Below, in pieces: positions 32,858 through 39,152 of a stretch of 39,152 nucleotides of DNA. Every line of letters starts with the position of its first letter. Within the stretch, counting starts at the first letter, position 1. The notes under the pieces are model-generated. The model made no database searches. It had not been told where the DNA came from and was given only the letters and a program-made list of their open reading frames with translations. This stretch comes from Blastocatellia bacterium (lineage in GTDB: Bacteria > Acidobacteriota > Blastocatellia > Pyrinomonadales > Pyrinomonadaceae), in assembly GCA_003487805.1 (NCBI GenBank), contig DNNE01000085.1, forward strand, positions 27,060 to 66,211. The letters are read 5' to 3'. A program made the position numbers and the translations under genes.

Positions 32858-34216
32858 ATGTCTGAATCAATACTTATCGTCGACGATGAACGCGGCATTC
32901 GCGAAACGCTAAGCGCCGTCCTGCGCGACGAAGGCTTCATTGCTGAGTCGGTTGAATCCGGTGAAGCGTGCTTAAAGGCCCTCGCCCAGCGGGCGTTTGG
33001 TTGCGTGCTGCTTGACGTGTGGCTGCCGGGAATTAACGGCCTCGAAACTCTGAAGCAGATGCGCGAATCGAATTTCGATGCAGCCGTCGTGATCATCTCG
33101 GGTCATGGCAACGTTGAAACGGCGGTGCGAGCGACAAAGCTGGGCGCGTTCGATTTTATCGAGAAGCCTTTGTCGATCGAGAAGACGGTGCTGACTGTTC
33201 GTAATGCTTTGCGGCAGCGACAGCTCCAGCGCGCCAATGCCGAAATGTCTGCCGAGTTGAGCGAGGAATACGCGATGGTCGGCGAGTCGGTGGCCATGCG
33301 CGCGTTGCGAAAGCAGATCGCCGTGGTGGCTCCGACAGATGGTCGCGTGTTGATTTCCGGCGAGTCAGGGGCCGGCAAAGAATTAGTCGCCCGCGCGATT
33401 CATGCGCAGTCACGCCGCGCCGCTGCGCCTTTTATCGAAATAAATTCCGCGGCCATTCCGGAAGAGCTGATCGAGTCCGAATTATTCGGTCACGTGAAGG
33501 GAGCCTTCACCGGCGCTACCGCGGCGAAGAAAGGTAAATTCGAACTCGCCGACGGCGCGACGCTTTTCCTCGATGAAGTGTCCGACATGAGCGCCAACGT
33601 GCAGGCGAAAGTCTTGCGCGTGCTGGAAGAACAAAGGTTCGAGCCGGTGGGCAGCAATACCCCAATCAACGTCGACGTGCGGGTGATCGCCGCGACCAAC
33701 AAGCGGCTTGATGAAGAGATCGAGAAGGGAACGTTCCGCAGCGATCTTTTCTTTCGTCTGAACGTGATTCCGTTTGAGGTGCCTCCGCTGCGCGAGCGCG
33801 TGGAGGACGTGCCGCTGTTAATCGATCATTTCAACCAGCGGTTCGCCACGGCGTACGGAAAGAAACCAAAGCAGTTTGACTCTGACGCGATCGACATCAT
33901 GCAGCGATATTCGTGGCCGGGGAATGTCCGCGAGTTGCGAAACACGATCGAACGGGTTGTGATCATGCATCAAAATCATCGCGTGGCGGTTAAGGACCTG
34001 CCGGCCTTTGGCGACGCTGAACCTCCGGCGTCGTCTTATCGTTTTCCATCTTTCAAGGAGGCGAGCGATGCTTATCATCGTGAGTTCATTCAGCGAAAGC
34101 TGGACGAAGCCGATGGCAACGTCGCGCGCGCGGCTGAATTGATGGGCATCGATCGCAGTCATTTGTACCGCCGGATGCGAGCGCTGGGGATTGGTGGGCG
34201 GAGTGAACGCGCTTGA
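32858..34216 (+). CDS. NtrX-like sigma-54-dependent response regulator
   Basis: 452 aa from the ATG at 32858; a GTG three bases earlier also fits. The receiver domain has D53 as phosphoacceptor (LLDVWLPG). The AAA+ domain shows GESGAGKE (Walker A), ELFGHVKGAFTGA (the sigma-54-contact GAFTGA loop) and DGATLFLDEV (Walker B). A Fis-type helix-turn-helix lies at the end (GNVARAAELMGIDRSHLYRR). It would open sigma-54 promoters when phosphorylated by the adjacent kinase. The target genes are unknown. NtrC/NtrX distinction is by context (PAS-plus-HAMP kinase), so the exact name is inferred. Confidence 0.93.
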   Translation: MSESILIVDDERGIRETLSAVLRDEGFIAESVESGEACLKALAQRAFGCVLLDVWLPGINGLETLKQMRESNFDAAVVIISGHGNVETAVRATKLGAFDFIEKPLSIEKTVLTVRNALRQRQLQRANAEMSAELSEEYAMVGESVAMRALRKQIAVVAPTDGRVLISGESGAGKELVARAIHAQSRRAAAPFIEINSAAIPEELIESELFGHVKGAFTGATAAKKGKFELADGATLFLDEVSDMSANVQAKVLRVLEEQRFEPVGSNTPINVDVRVIAATNKRLDEEIEKGTFRSDLFFRLNVIPFEVPPLRERVEDVPLLIDHFNQRFATAYGKKPKQFDSDAIDIMQRYSWPGNVRELRNTIERVVIMHQNHRVAVKDLPAFGDAEPPASSYRFPSFKEASDAYHREFIQRKLDEADGNVARAAELMGIDRSHLYRRMRALGIGGRSERA

Positions 34217-34305
34217 GCCCTCGGAATTGATCGAGAAATGGATTGCTTACAATTCTGCTAATCCCTTCGATTGTCATGTGTTACAATTTCGCGCGGGGCT
34301 GATCA

Positions 34306-34866
34306 ATGGTAGCGAATTTAGAAGCCACAATCGAAGATCTCTACGCTCTGCCGCATGAACAGAAGGCAGAGATCGTGAATGGAGAAATTGTGCTTATGTC
34401 TCCCACAGGAGCAGCTCCAAGTTATGCCGCTAGTGAAGTTTTTGTTAGCTTGCGCGAATACGCTCGTCGAACACGAGCGGGCCAGGCGGTTACGGATAAC
34501 GCCGCGTTCGTCGTCAACTTATCAAATTGCAGATCGTTTAGCCCTGATGTTGGTTTCTATACGGGCAAATGGACCGGCATGAGATTTTTCGAAGGCGCGC
34601 CTGTTTTCGCCGTCGAAGTTGGCAGTGAAGGCGATTACGGTCCGGCCGCTGAAAATGCGGTGGCTGCGAAACGTGCCGATTACTTCGCCGCCGGAACGTT
34701 GGTCGTTTGGGATGTCAACCTTTTGAGTGATGACGTAATCAAATCATATCGCGCGGGGTCGCCTGAGCCGGAAGTATTTAGGCGAGGCGACGCTGCTGAC
34801 GCCGAGCTGGCGTTACCGGAATGGTCGATGCCGGTGGACGATCTATTTATCGAACTAGAGAATTAG
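34306..34866 (+). CDS. Uma2 family (DUF820) putative endonuclease
   Basis: 186 aa. Uma2 proteins have a PD-(D/E)XK nuclease fold; their role in the cell is not known. Motifs: FSPDVGFYTG (D81) and FAVEVGSE (E104), followed by AKRADYFAAGTLVVWDV (K122), which is the conserved EVxS…K…Y…G…VWxVD pattern of the family. The N-terminal DLYALPHEQKAEIVNGEIVLMSPT is also typical. The radical SAM gene starts five bases after its stop, but this closeness may not reflect shared function. Confidence 0.93.
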   Translation: MVANLEATIEDLYALPHEQKAEIVNGEIVLMSPTGAAPSYAASEVFVSLREYARRTRAGQAVTDNAAFVVNLSNCRSFSPDVGFYTGKWTGMRFFEGAPVFAVEVGSEGDYGPAAENAVAAKRADYFAAGTLVVWDVNLLSDDVIKSYRAGSPEPEVFRRGDAADAELALPEWSMPVDDLFIELEN

Positions 34867-34871
34867 GTTTT

Positions 34872-36038
34872 ATGGATTACACCACACGAGAATTATTGAA
34901 GCGTTATACGAAGATGGCCCTGGGCCAGCCGTTTGCGCCAGTGCTGCTGAACATCCTGGTGACGTCGGTGTGCGACATGCGCTGCACGCATTGTTTCTTC
35001 ACTGATGAACTCGACGATCGGCCGCGCAAGAAGTTGCAGATGAAGGCGAACGAGATCGATCGCATCGCGCAGACACTCGGCGGCAATCTCGGTGTTTTGA
35101 TTTTGGCCGGAGGTGAGCCGTTTACCCGCAAAGACCTGCCGGAAATCGTGAGCTCTTTCTACCGGCATAACAACCTGGAATCGGTTTACCTGATGTCCAA
35201 CGGTCAGATTCAGAAGCGAATCTTTCCGGACGTCACGCGCATCCTCGAAGAGTGCCCAAACCTGAACGTCACGGTCGCCATGGGCATCGACGGATTGCAG
35301 GATCAGCACGACAAGATACGTCAGAAGACGGGCTCGTGGTCCATAGCGATCGAGACCGCGCGCGAACTGAAGGCAATGAAGAAGCAGTATCCACGGCTCG
35401 ATCTGCAAACCTGCACCTGCTTCATGCATTCTAATCAGGACACGATTTTCGAGTGGTACGATTTTCTGAAACACGATCTCAAGCCCGACAAAGTCAATTT
35501 CAACTACATTCGTCCGCCCTCAGCCGATCCGATCGAGCTCGATATCGATCAGACTCGCTACGCCAAACTGGCGCAGATGATTGACGACGATTCGCGCCAC
35601 GCCGCGATCAAGAATAATTACGGCGGCAACGCCGGTTTCTTCAAAGCGGCGATCGATATTTACATGCACGGCTTGATTACGAAGACCCAGGAGACGCAAC
35701 AGGCGCAGCTAACCTGCTACGCTGGAACTGCCGGCGCCGTCATTTACGACGAGGGCACTCTGTCGTCGTGCGAGAACCTTGCGCCGATCGGCAACCTGCG
35801 CGATCACGATTGGAATTTTCAGGGGATTTGGTTGTCACCGGAAATGAAAGCGCGTCGCAAACATGCCGCGAACGGTTGTTTCTGCACGCACGAATCGAAT
35901 TGCTACTACCCGTCGCTGCCTTTCAATCCAAAGCACTTAATTCAAATCAAGAAGCTTGAGCGCGAGATGAGAAAAGCGCGCAGGGAACTCGATCAGCAAG
36001 TGGAAGAACAACCTGACGGAGTAACGGTTAAGGTGTAA
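34872..36038 (+). CDS. Radical SAM enzyme with SPASM-like C-terminal cysteines
   Basis: 388 aa from the ATG at 34872; an earlier in-frame start lies inside the Uma2 gene. The radical SAM cluster motif is CDMRCTHC (C34, C38, C41), and LAGGEPFTRKDL is the GGEP motif. Late cysteines (LTCYAGTAG, LSSCENL, then CFCTHESNC) form a SPASM/twitch-type pattern that would bind an auxiliary cluster. The C-terminus (EREMRKARRELDQQVEEQ) is coiled. No precursor peptide gene was seen nearby. The next genes are a lipid-type glycosyltransferase and a FabG-like reductase, so a role in envelope or lipid chemistry is possible but unproven. Confidence 0.88.
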   Translation: MDYTTRELLKRYTKMALGQPFAPVLLNILVTSVCDMRCTHCFFTDELDDRPRKKLQMKANEIDRIAQTLGGNLGVLILAGGEPFTRKDLPEIVSSFYRHNNLESVYLMSNGQIQKRIFPDVTRILEECPNLNVTVAMGIDGLQDQHDKIRQKTGSWSIAIETARELKAMKKQYPRLDLQTCTCFMHSNQDTIFEWYDFLKHDLKPDKVNFNYIRPPSADPIELDIDQTRYAKLAQMIDDDSRHAAIKNNYGGNAGFFKAAIDIYMHGLITKTQETQQAQLTCYAGTAGAVIYDEGTLSSCENLAPIGNLRDHDWNFQGIWLSPEMKARRKHAANGCFCTHESNCYYPSLPFNPKHLIQIKKLEREMRKARRELDQQVEEQPDGVTVKV

Positions 36039-36083
36039 CGCAAACTGTTAGTTTGCGATTGGTGCGCAAGCTAACAGCTTGCG
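36039..36083. repeat. Paired hairpins between radical SAM and glycosyltransferase genes
   Basis: CGCAAACTGTTAGTTTGCG (36039-36057) and CGCAAGCTAACAGCTTGCG (36065-36083) are each hairpins with 7-8-bp arms, and each is nearly the reverse complement of the other. They begin right after the radical SAM stop. Confidence 0.75.
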
Positions 36084-36094
36084 TACAAAGACCG

Positions 36095-37282
36095 ATGAAC
36101 CCAAACGCTCCAAAAATCCTGATCATCTCTTCCGATACCGGCGGCGGACACCGCTCGGCAGCGGCGGCGATCGTCGCGGGCATCGAGAGCTTTGTCAAAG
36201 GTGAATCGTACGCCGTGCGGGTCGTGCGCGCGGTCGAAGAATCGCATCATCTCGCCGCCAAACTGGTCGCGCTCTACAACTGGTTGCTGCGAAACAAGCA
36301 GCATTGGATGAAGTATTACTACTGGCTGATCAATCGCTTCCGGCCAGAGACGCGCGAGTTCTTTCATTCGCGCAGCATCGTCTATGTTCGCAGCTTGTTT
36401 CAGCGCTGGTGTCCGCACATTGTCGTCAGCGTGCATCCACTAACGCAACACATTTTCGCGCGGGTGCTGAAAGAGCTCGGACTTGCAGATCGCATTCCGC
36501 TGGTCACGGTGGTCACTGATCCCTATTACGGATTCTGGAAGGGCTGGGCGTGCGACGATGTGACGCTTTACCTCGTCGCCAGCGACGAAGCGCGCCGTCA
36601 ATTAATCGATTACGGCATCGCTCCCGAGCGGATCAAAATCTCCGGCATGCCCGTGCATCCAAAGTTTTCTTTTCCAGGTGATGACGCCGCGCGAATCGCC
36701 CGCACCGCTCTGGGACTGGATCCTGAAAAGTTCACCGTCTTTCTGAACGCCGGATGGGAAGGCGGGGGAAACATTCCGCACATCTTCAGCGAGTTGGTTC
36801 GCGGCGAACTCAATGTGCAGGCAATTTTTCTCGCCGGCAAGAACGAAGATCTGAAAAATGAAGCTGAGGCAATGGCGGCCGACGCTAAGTTCCCGATCAA
36901 GGTAATTGGCTATTCAGACGAAGTCGAGCAACTTATGCGCGCGGCGAACGTGATGATTTCGAAGCTCGGCGGCCTGACTACATTCGAGGCGCTAAGTTGC
37001 CGGCTCCCGATTATCGCCGATGTAATTACTAAACCGATGCCCCAGGAGGCAGGCACCGTTAACCTGATCGCCAAGAGCGGCGCCGCGGTGATGCTGCGAC
37101 GCGCGTCGGATATCGTGCCGGTGGTGCATCGGATGATTGAAGATTCGAAACATTACGCAGCGCTGCGCGCCGCGACGATTACGGTGGGCATTCCGAACGC
37201 GACGAAGCGGATCGTTGAAGAAATTACCGCGCTGATTCCGGAGCCGGCGACGGCCGCCGAACCGCTGGAAAACGTTGCATAA
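36095..37282 (+). CDS. GT28-like (MGDG synthase/UgtP-type) glycosyltransferase
   Basis: 395 aa from the ATG at 36095 (the longer frame to 36053 crosses the hairpin repeat). Opens with ILIISSDTGGGHRSAAAAI (9-27), the signature of MGDG synthase and processive diacylglycerol glycosyltransferases. The C-terminal GT-B half shows FLNAGWEGGGNIP, MISKLGGLTTFEALS and PMPQEAGTVNLI, the nucleotide-sugar site. It would transfer hexose onto diacylglycerol at the membrane; the donor (UDP-Glc or UDP-Gal) is not evident. Neighbours: radical SAM upstream and FabG-like reductase downstream. Confidence 0.88.
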   Translation: MNPNAPKILIISSDTGGGHRSAAAAIVAGIESFVKGESYAVRVVRAVEESHHLAAKLVALYNWLLRNKQHWMKYYYWLINRFRPETREFFHSRSIVYVRSLFQRWCPHIVVSVHPLTQHIFARVLKELGLADRIPLVTVVTDPYYGFWKGWACDDVTLYLVASDEARRQLIDYGIAPERIKISGMPVHPKFSFPGDDAARIARTALGLDPEKFTVFLNAGWEGGGNIPHIFSELVRGELNVQAIFLAGKNEDLKNEAEAMAADAKFPIKVIGYSDEVEQLMRAANVMISKLGGLTTFEALSCRLPIIADVITKPMPQEAGTVNLIAKSGAAVMLRRASDIVPVVHRMIEDSKHYAALRAATITVGIPNATKRIVEEITALIPEPATAAEPLENVA

Positions 37283-37431
37283 TCCTGGGGTCATCCGGCG
37301 CTCGTTGGTAATCGTGATGGCGAGCGCTTCTTGACTGTCATACCGGCTTCGCGATTTAATCCCGGTCGTTTACGAATTCTCAAATCAGAGGTTAAGGGAG
37401 AGGTGTTGTCTCCGGCTGGAGATTTCCAAGA

Positions 37432-38181
37432 ATGAGTCTGTTACTCGAAGGAAAGCGTGCGTTCATCACTGGTGGAACGCGAGGAATTGGCGCCGCGCTC
37501 TGTGACGTGTTCGCGCGCGAAGGCGCCGACGTCGCGTTCAACTACAACTCGCGGGACGATCTGGCTGAAGAAACCATACGCAAGATCGAGGGGCATGGTC
37601 GTCGCGCAAAATCATTTAAGGTTTCTATTGTCGATCGCTTCGGCATGAAGCATTTAACCCGAGACCTGGTGCAGGAATGGGGCGGCATAGATATTCTCGT
37701 CAATAACGCGGCCATTAATCGGGGGGATAATTTTGCCACGACCACCGATCGCGCATGGGACGAAGTTATCGATACAAATGTTGGCAGTCTCTTCGCGGTC
37801 ACCAAACCGGTTTACAAACAGATGATCCGGCAGCGCAAAGGAAAGATCCTCAACATCACCTCGATCGGCGCCTTACGCGCGCTCCCGACTTCGGTTCACT
37901 ACGCGACTTCGAAAGCCGCGATGATTGGCTTCACCAAGTGTCTGGCGCGGGAAGCAGGAACCTTCGGGGTTACCGTCAACGCGATCGCCGCGGGAATTTT
38001 CGACACGGACCTGGCTCAGACCTTGCCCGAACGGCTTTTGCAAATGCACGACTTCTGGGTGTCAGCCGGGCGCCTCGGCCGTCCATCAGAGTTGGCTGAA
38101 TACGCCGCGTTCATGGTGAGTGACCGCAACAGCTTCATGAATGCTGAGGTTGTGATTGTGGATGGCGGGGCGATTACCTAA
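37432..38181 (+). CDS. Short-chain dehydrogenase/reductase, FabG-like
   Basis: 249 aa. Classical SDR: cofactor loop ITGGTRGIG (12-20), NNAA (91-94), S144, Y157 and K161 of the catalytic set (SIG, then YATSK), and the late VIVDGGAIT end. This matches 3-oxoacyl-ACP reductase-type enzymes, which reduce beta-ketoacyl-ACP with NADPH. The residues that would contact ACP cannot be judged. There are no other fatty-acid-synthesis genes next to it, so other SDR substrates are possible. It has GGAGA nine bases before the ATG. Confidence 0.92.
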   Translation: MSLLLEGKRAFITGGTRGIGAALCDVFAREGADVAFNYNSRDDLAEETIRKIEGHGRRAKSFKVSIVDRFGMKHLTRDLVQEWGGIDILVNNAAINRGDNFATTTDRAWDEVIDTNVGSLFAVTKPVYKQMIRQRKGKILNITSIGALRALPTSVHYATSKAAMIGFTKCLAREAGTFGVTVNAIAAGIFDTDLAQTLPERLLQMHDFWVSAGRLGRPSELAEYAAFMVSDRNSFMNAEVVIVDGGAIT

Positions 38182-38245
38182 GCTCGCTCCTGCTTTTTCT
38201 TAGCCAGAAGCGCTTGAGGAGCAGGTTGCCGGGAAGAAATGCTCG

Positions 38246-38497
38246 ACCTGCACTGCAAAGGCATCCAGCTACATCCTTCGTAGTCCAACCGTAAGCTGCC
38301 TCAAACCCAACCGCACCGTAAACCAGTCCACCTGCCCGGCTCATACCCCGGCCGTCAACCATTGCGCTTACACCTGCACCGTGAAAACAGCCACCCGCGG
38401 CCTCTATAGCCTGACCTTCGGGGAGTCTGGCTAGACCTACACGGTGAAAAACTCGACCTGCATTCTGAAAAACTCCACCTGCAGCGGCAGCAGCCCC
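38246..38497 (+). repeat. Degenerate 21-bp tandem repeat array (12 units, no indels)
   Basis: Twelve successive 21-base units start at 38246 and end at 38497, exactly 252 bases. Most begin ACCTGC, ACCTAC, ACCGTA, ACCCGC or ACCTTC, and the better-conserved ones carry GTGAAAA-type centres (units 7, 10 and 11). The 21-base phase is held across all 12 units although several are strongly diverged. In the plus frame a unit reads TCTVKxS, but an in-frame TAG ends unit 9 (38432-38434) and there is no good start, so no gene is called. A partial unit (GAAATGCTCG) precedes it. Confidence 0.75.
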
Positions 38498-38647
38498 AAC
38501 CTTCAGGCACGGCGCAAGGCCCTTTAGCCATCACAACTTGCCGAAATCCTGAATTAAACCGCAATTTGCAATCTGTTTGCAAAAATTCTTGCTAAGAGTA
38601 CCGACCGGGTATAGAATGCGCGCCTAATTGCCGTTTTACTCTCAGCT

Positions 38648-38677
38648 CAGTACTAAGAACTTAGTCCTCAGTACTCA
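38648..38677. repeat. AGTACTAAG palindromic repeat
   Basis: CAGTACTAAGAACTTAGTCC then TCAGTACTCA. Palindromic, of the same short-repeat class as the AGAGCTTAG one at 32770-32848 but with a different core. Confidence 0.5.
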
Positions 38678-38728
38678 CTGAATTTCAACACTCCTCGATC
38701 CTCATAGACCGGGAAGTGAAACCACCAC

Positions 38729-38767
38729 GGGCACGGCCCACAAGTTAGGCGACTAACTACTGTGCCC
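38729..38767 (+). promoter_or_regulatory. Possible structured 5' leader
   Basis: GGGCAC (38729-38734) pairs with GTGCCC (38762-38767), and within it GTTAG-GCGA-CTAAC (38744-38757) forms a hairpin with a GNRA tetraloop. It ends about 10 bases before AAGGAGGT, the ribosome-binding site of the last gene. No known riboswitch class is recognised. Confidence 0.4.
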
Positions 38768-38790
38768 CTCATCCGATAAGGAGGTTTCAA

Positions 38791-39152
38791 ATGAACGATA
38801 GTTCCAATCGAAAACTTGAAACGTGCCGGCGCGTTAGAGATTTCAGCAACGCTCGCGCGGCGGACTTTGCCCCGACTAGCCTGGCGACCCAACTCTTCGC
38901 AACGCTATCGACAGGAGTTGACACGGTCGAAGGATTGGCGGCGGCGCAGACTTCCGGAGGCGGCACTGCACGTGAAGGCACTGCTACGCGCGGCGATGCG
39001 CGCGAAGAATTGCGATCGCGAATGAAGCATGGAGCGCTACGGCGCACGCCATCGCTATCGACAATCCCGGCCTCGACCACAAATTTTGCGTGCCGCGCGG
39101 AGAGAACGACGAAATTCTGATCGCCGCGGCGCGCGCGTTTGCGGCTGACGCC
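38791..39152 (+). pseudogene. Conserved unnamed protein, frameshifted and cut by the window edge
   Basis: Opens with a strong site (AAGGAGGTTTCAAATG) and reads MNDSSNRKLETCRRVRDFSN, then FAPTSLATQLFATLSTGVDT and GTATRGDAREELRSRM in one frame. From 39024 the family-like sequence continues in another frame: EAWSATAHAIAIDNPGLDHK, then FCVPRGENDEILIAAARAFA and ADA to the edge. In memory, relatives in this phylum read straight through (…TQLF…GTxTR…ARExLR…PGLDxKF…PRGxND…LLxAARAFAxDA), but no alignment was run. A single-base loss near 39020-39023 or a sequencing error explains the split; the first frame runs on to a stop at 39118-39120. Function unknown. Confidence 0.7.

Larger units (their letters stand above)
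38182..38790. other. 609-base gap between FabG-like gene and the terminal gene
   Basis: Holds the 21-bp array (38246-38497), a short repeat of AGTACTAAGAACTTAG type (38648-38677) and a structured leader before the last gene (38729-38767). Two minus-strand ORFs cover the array but their reading is repeat-driven (Cys/Arg/Ser heptads) and is not supported as a gene. Confidence 0.5.

Noticed and set aside
38246..38497. Reading the 21-bp array as an intact small gene
   Set aside because: The best plus frame has no reasonable start and an in-frame TAG at 38432-38434.
38174..38582. Two minus-strand ORFs (62 and 75 aa) over the 21-bp array
   Set aside because: The Cys/Arg/Ser-rich runs (e.g. FSECRSSFSPCRSS) come from the repeat itself. 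There is no good ribosome-binding site and the readings are in the less regular frames.
38668..38892. 74-aa minus-strand ORF over the leader and start of the last gene
   Set aside because: It overlaps the terminal gene's start and a hairpin repeat and has no domain features.
1..39152. CRISPR array, tRNA or rRNA genes
   Set aside because: No repeat-spacer pattern and no tRNA-like cloverleaf or rRNA core motif was recognised on reading. A dedicated tRNA search was not possible here.

Overview
The window looks like chromosomal DNA of an acidobacterium, most plausibly class Blastocatellia. This is inferred from protein style, not from a marker gene. The pointers are a carboxypeptidase-regulatory-like domain fused to an M1 peptidase, a kinase-ATPase-TPR giant, an NtrY/NtrX pair, an ECF sigma/anti-sigma/DUF4252 cluster, and many short palindromic repeats between genes. 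No rRNA, tRNA, CRISPR array or intact insertion sequence was seen.

Layout. 1-7.3 kb is housekeeping: threonine aldolase, a bactofilin, a secreted M1-type peptidase, a TtcA-like tRNA thiolase and a DUF2157 membrane protein. 7.4-13.9 kb is accessory: an unrecognised 353-aa protein, then a two-gene unit of a TIR-domain protein and an nSTAND1 NTPase with 14 WD40 repeats. This unit is the best candidate for an immune (conflict) system. 13.9-19.0 kb holds ispA, xseB and xseA on the minus strand. xseA is separated from xseB by about 2.5 kb carrying a HicB-like antitoxin (56 aa), a retropepsin-like protease, a small antitoxin-like protein, an HNH nuclease and a membrane-anchored protein. 19.2-23.0 kb is one 1268-aa Ser/Thr kinase-ATPase-TPR protein. 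23.2-26.8 kb carries a GDT1-type cation transporter, a VIT1/CCC1-type transporter, a MazF-type toxin-antitoxin pair, a predicted PD-(D/E)XK protein and a DUF72 protein. 26.8-30.2 kb is the ECF sigma operon plus a CPBP membrane protease. 30.4-34.2 kb is an NtrY/NtrX-like two-component pair. 34.3-38.2 kb is Uma2, radical SAM, GT28-type glycosyltransferase and FabG-like reductase. The window ends in a 21-bp-period degenerate tandem array and a frameshifted gene that runs off the edge.

How it fits together. The TIR protein probably supplies an NAD-cleaving effector, and the nSTAND1-WD40 protein the ATP-dependent sensor and scaffold. The sigma cluster, the two-component pair and the giant kinase make this a signalling-rich region. 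A striking secondary theme is that dispersed palindromic repeats reach into genes: they supply the stop codon or last residues of ltaE, the DUF72 gene, the CPBP gene and the ntrY-like gene, the N-terminus of ispA, and a linker of the 353-aa protein.
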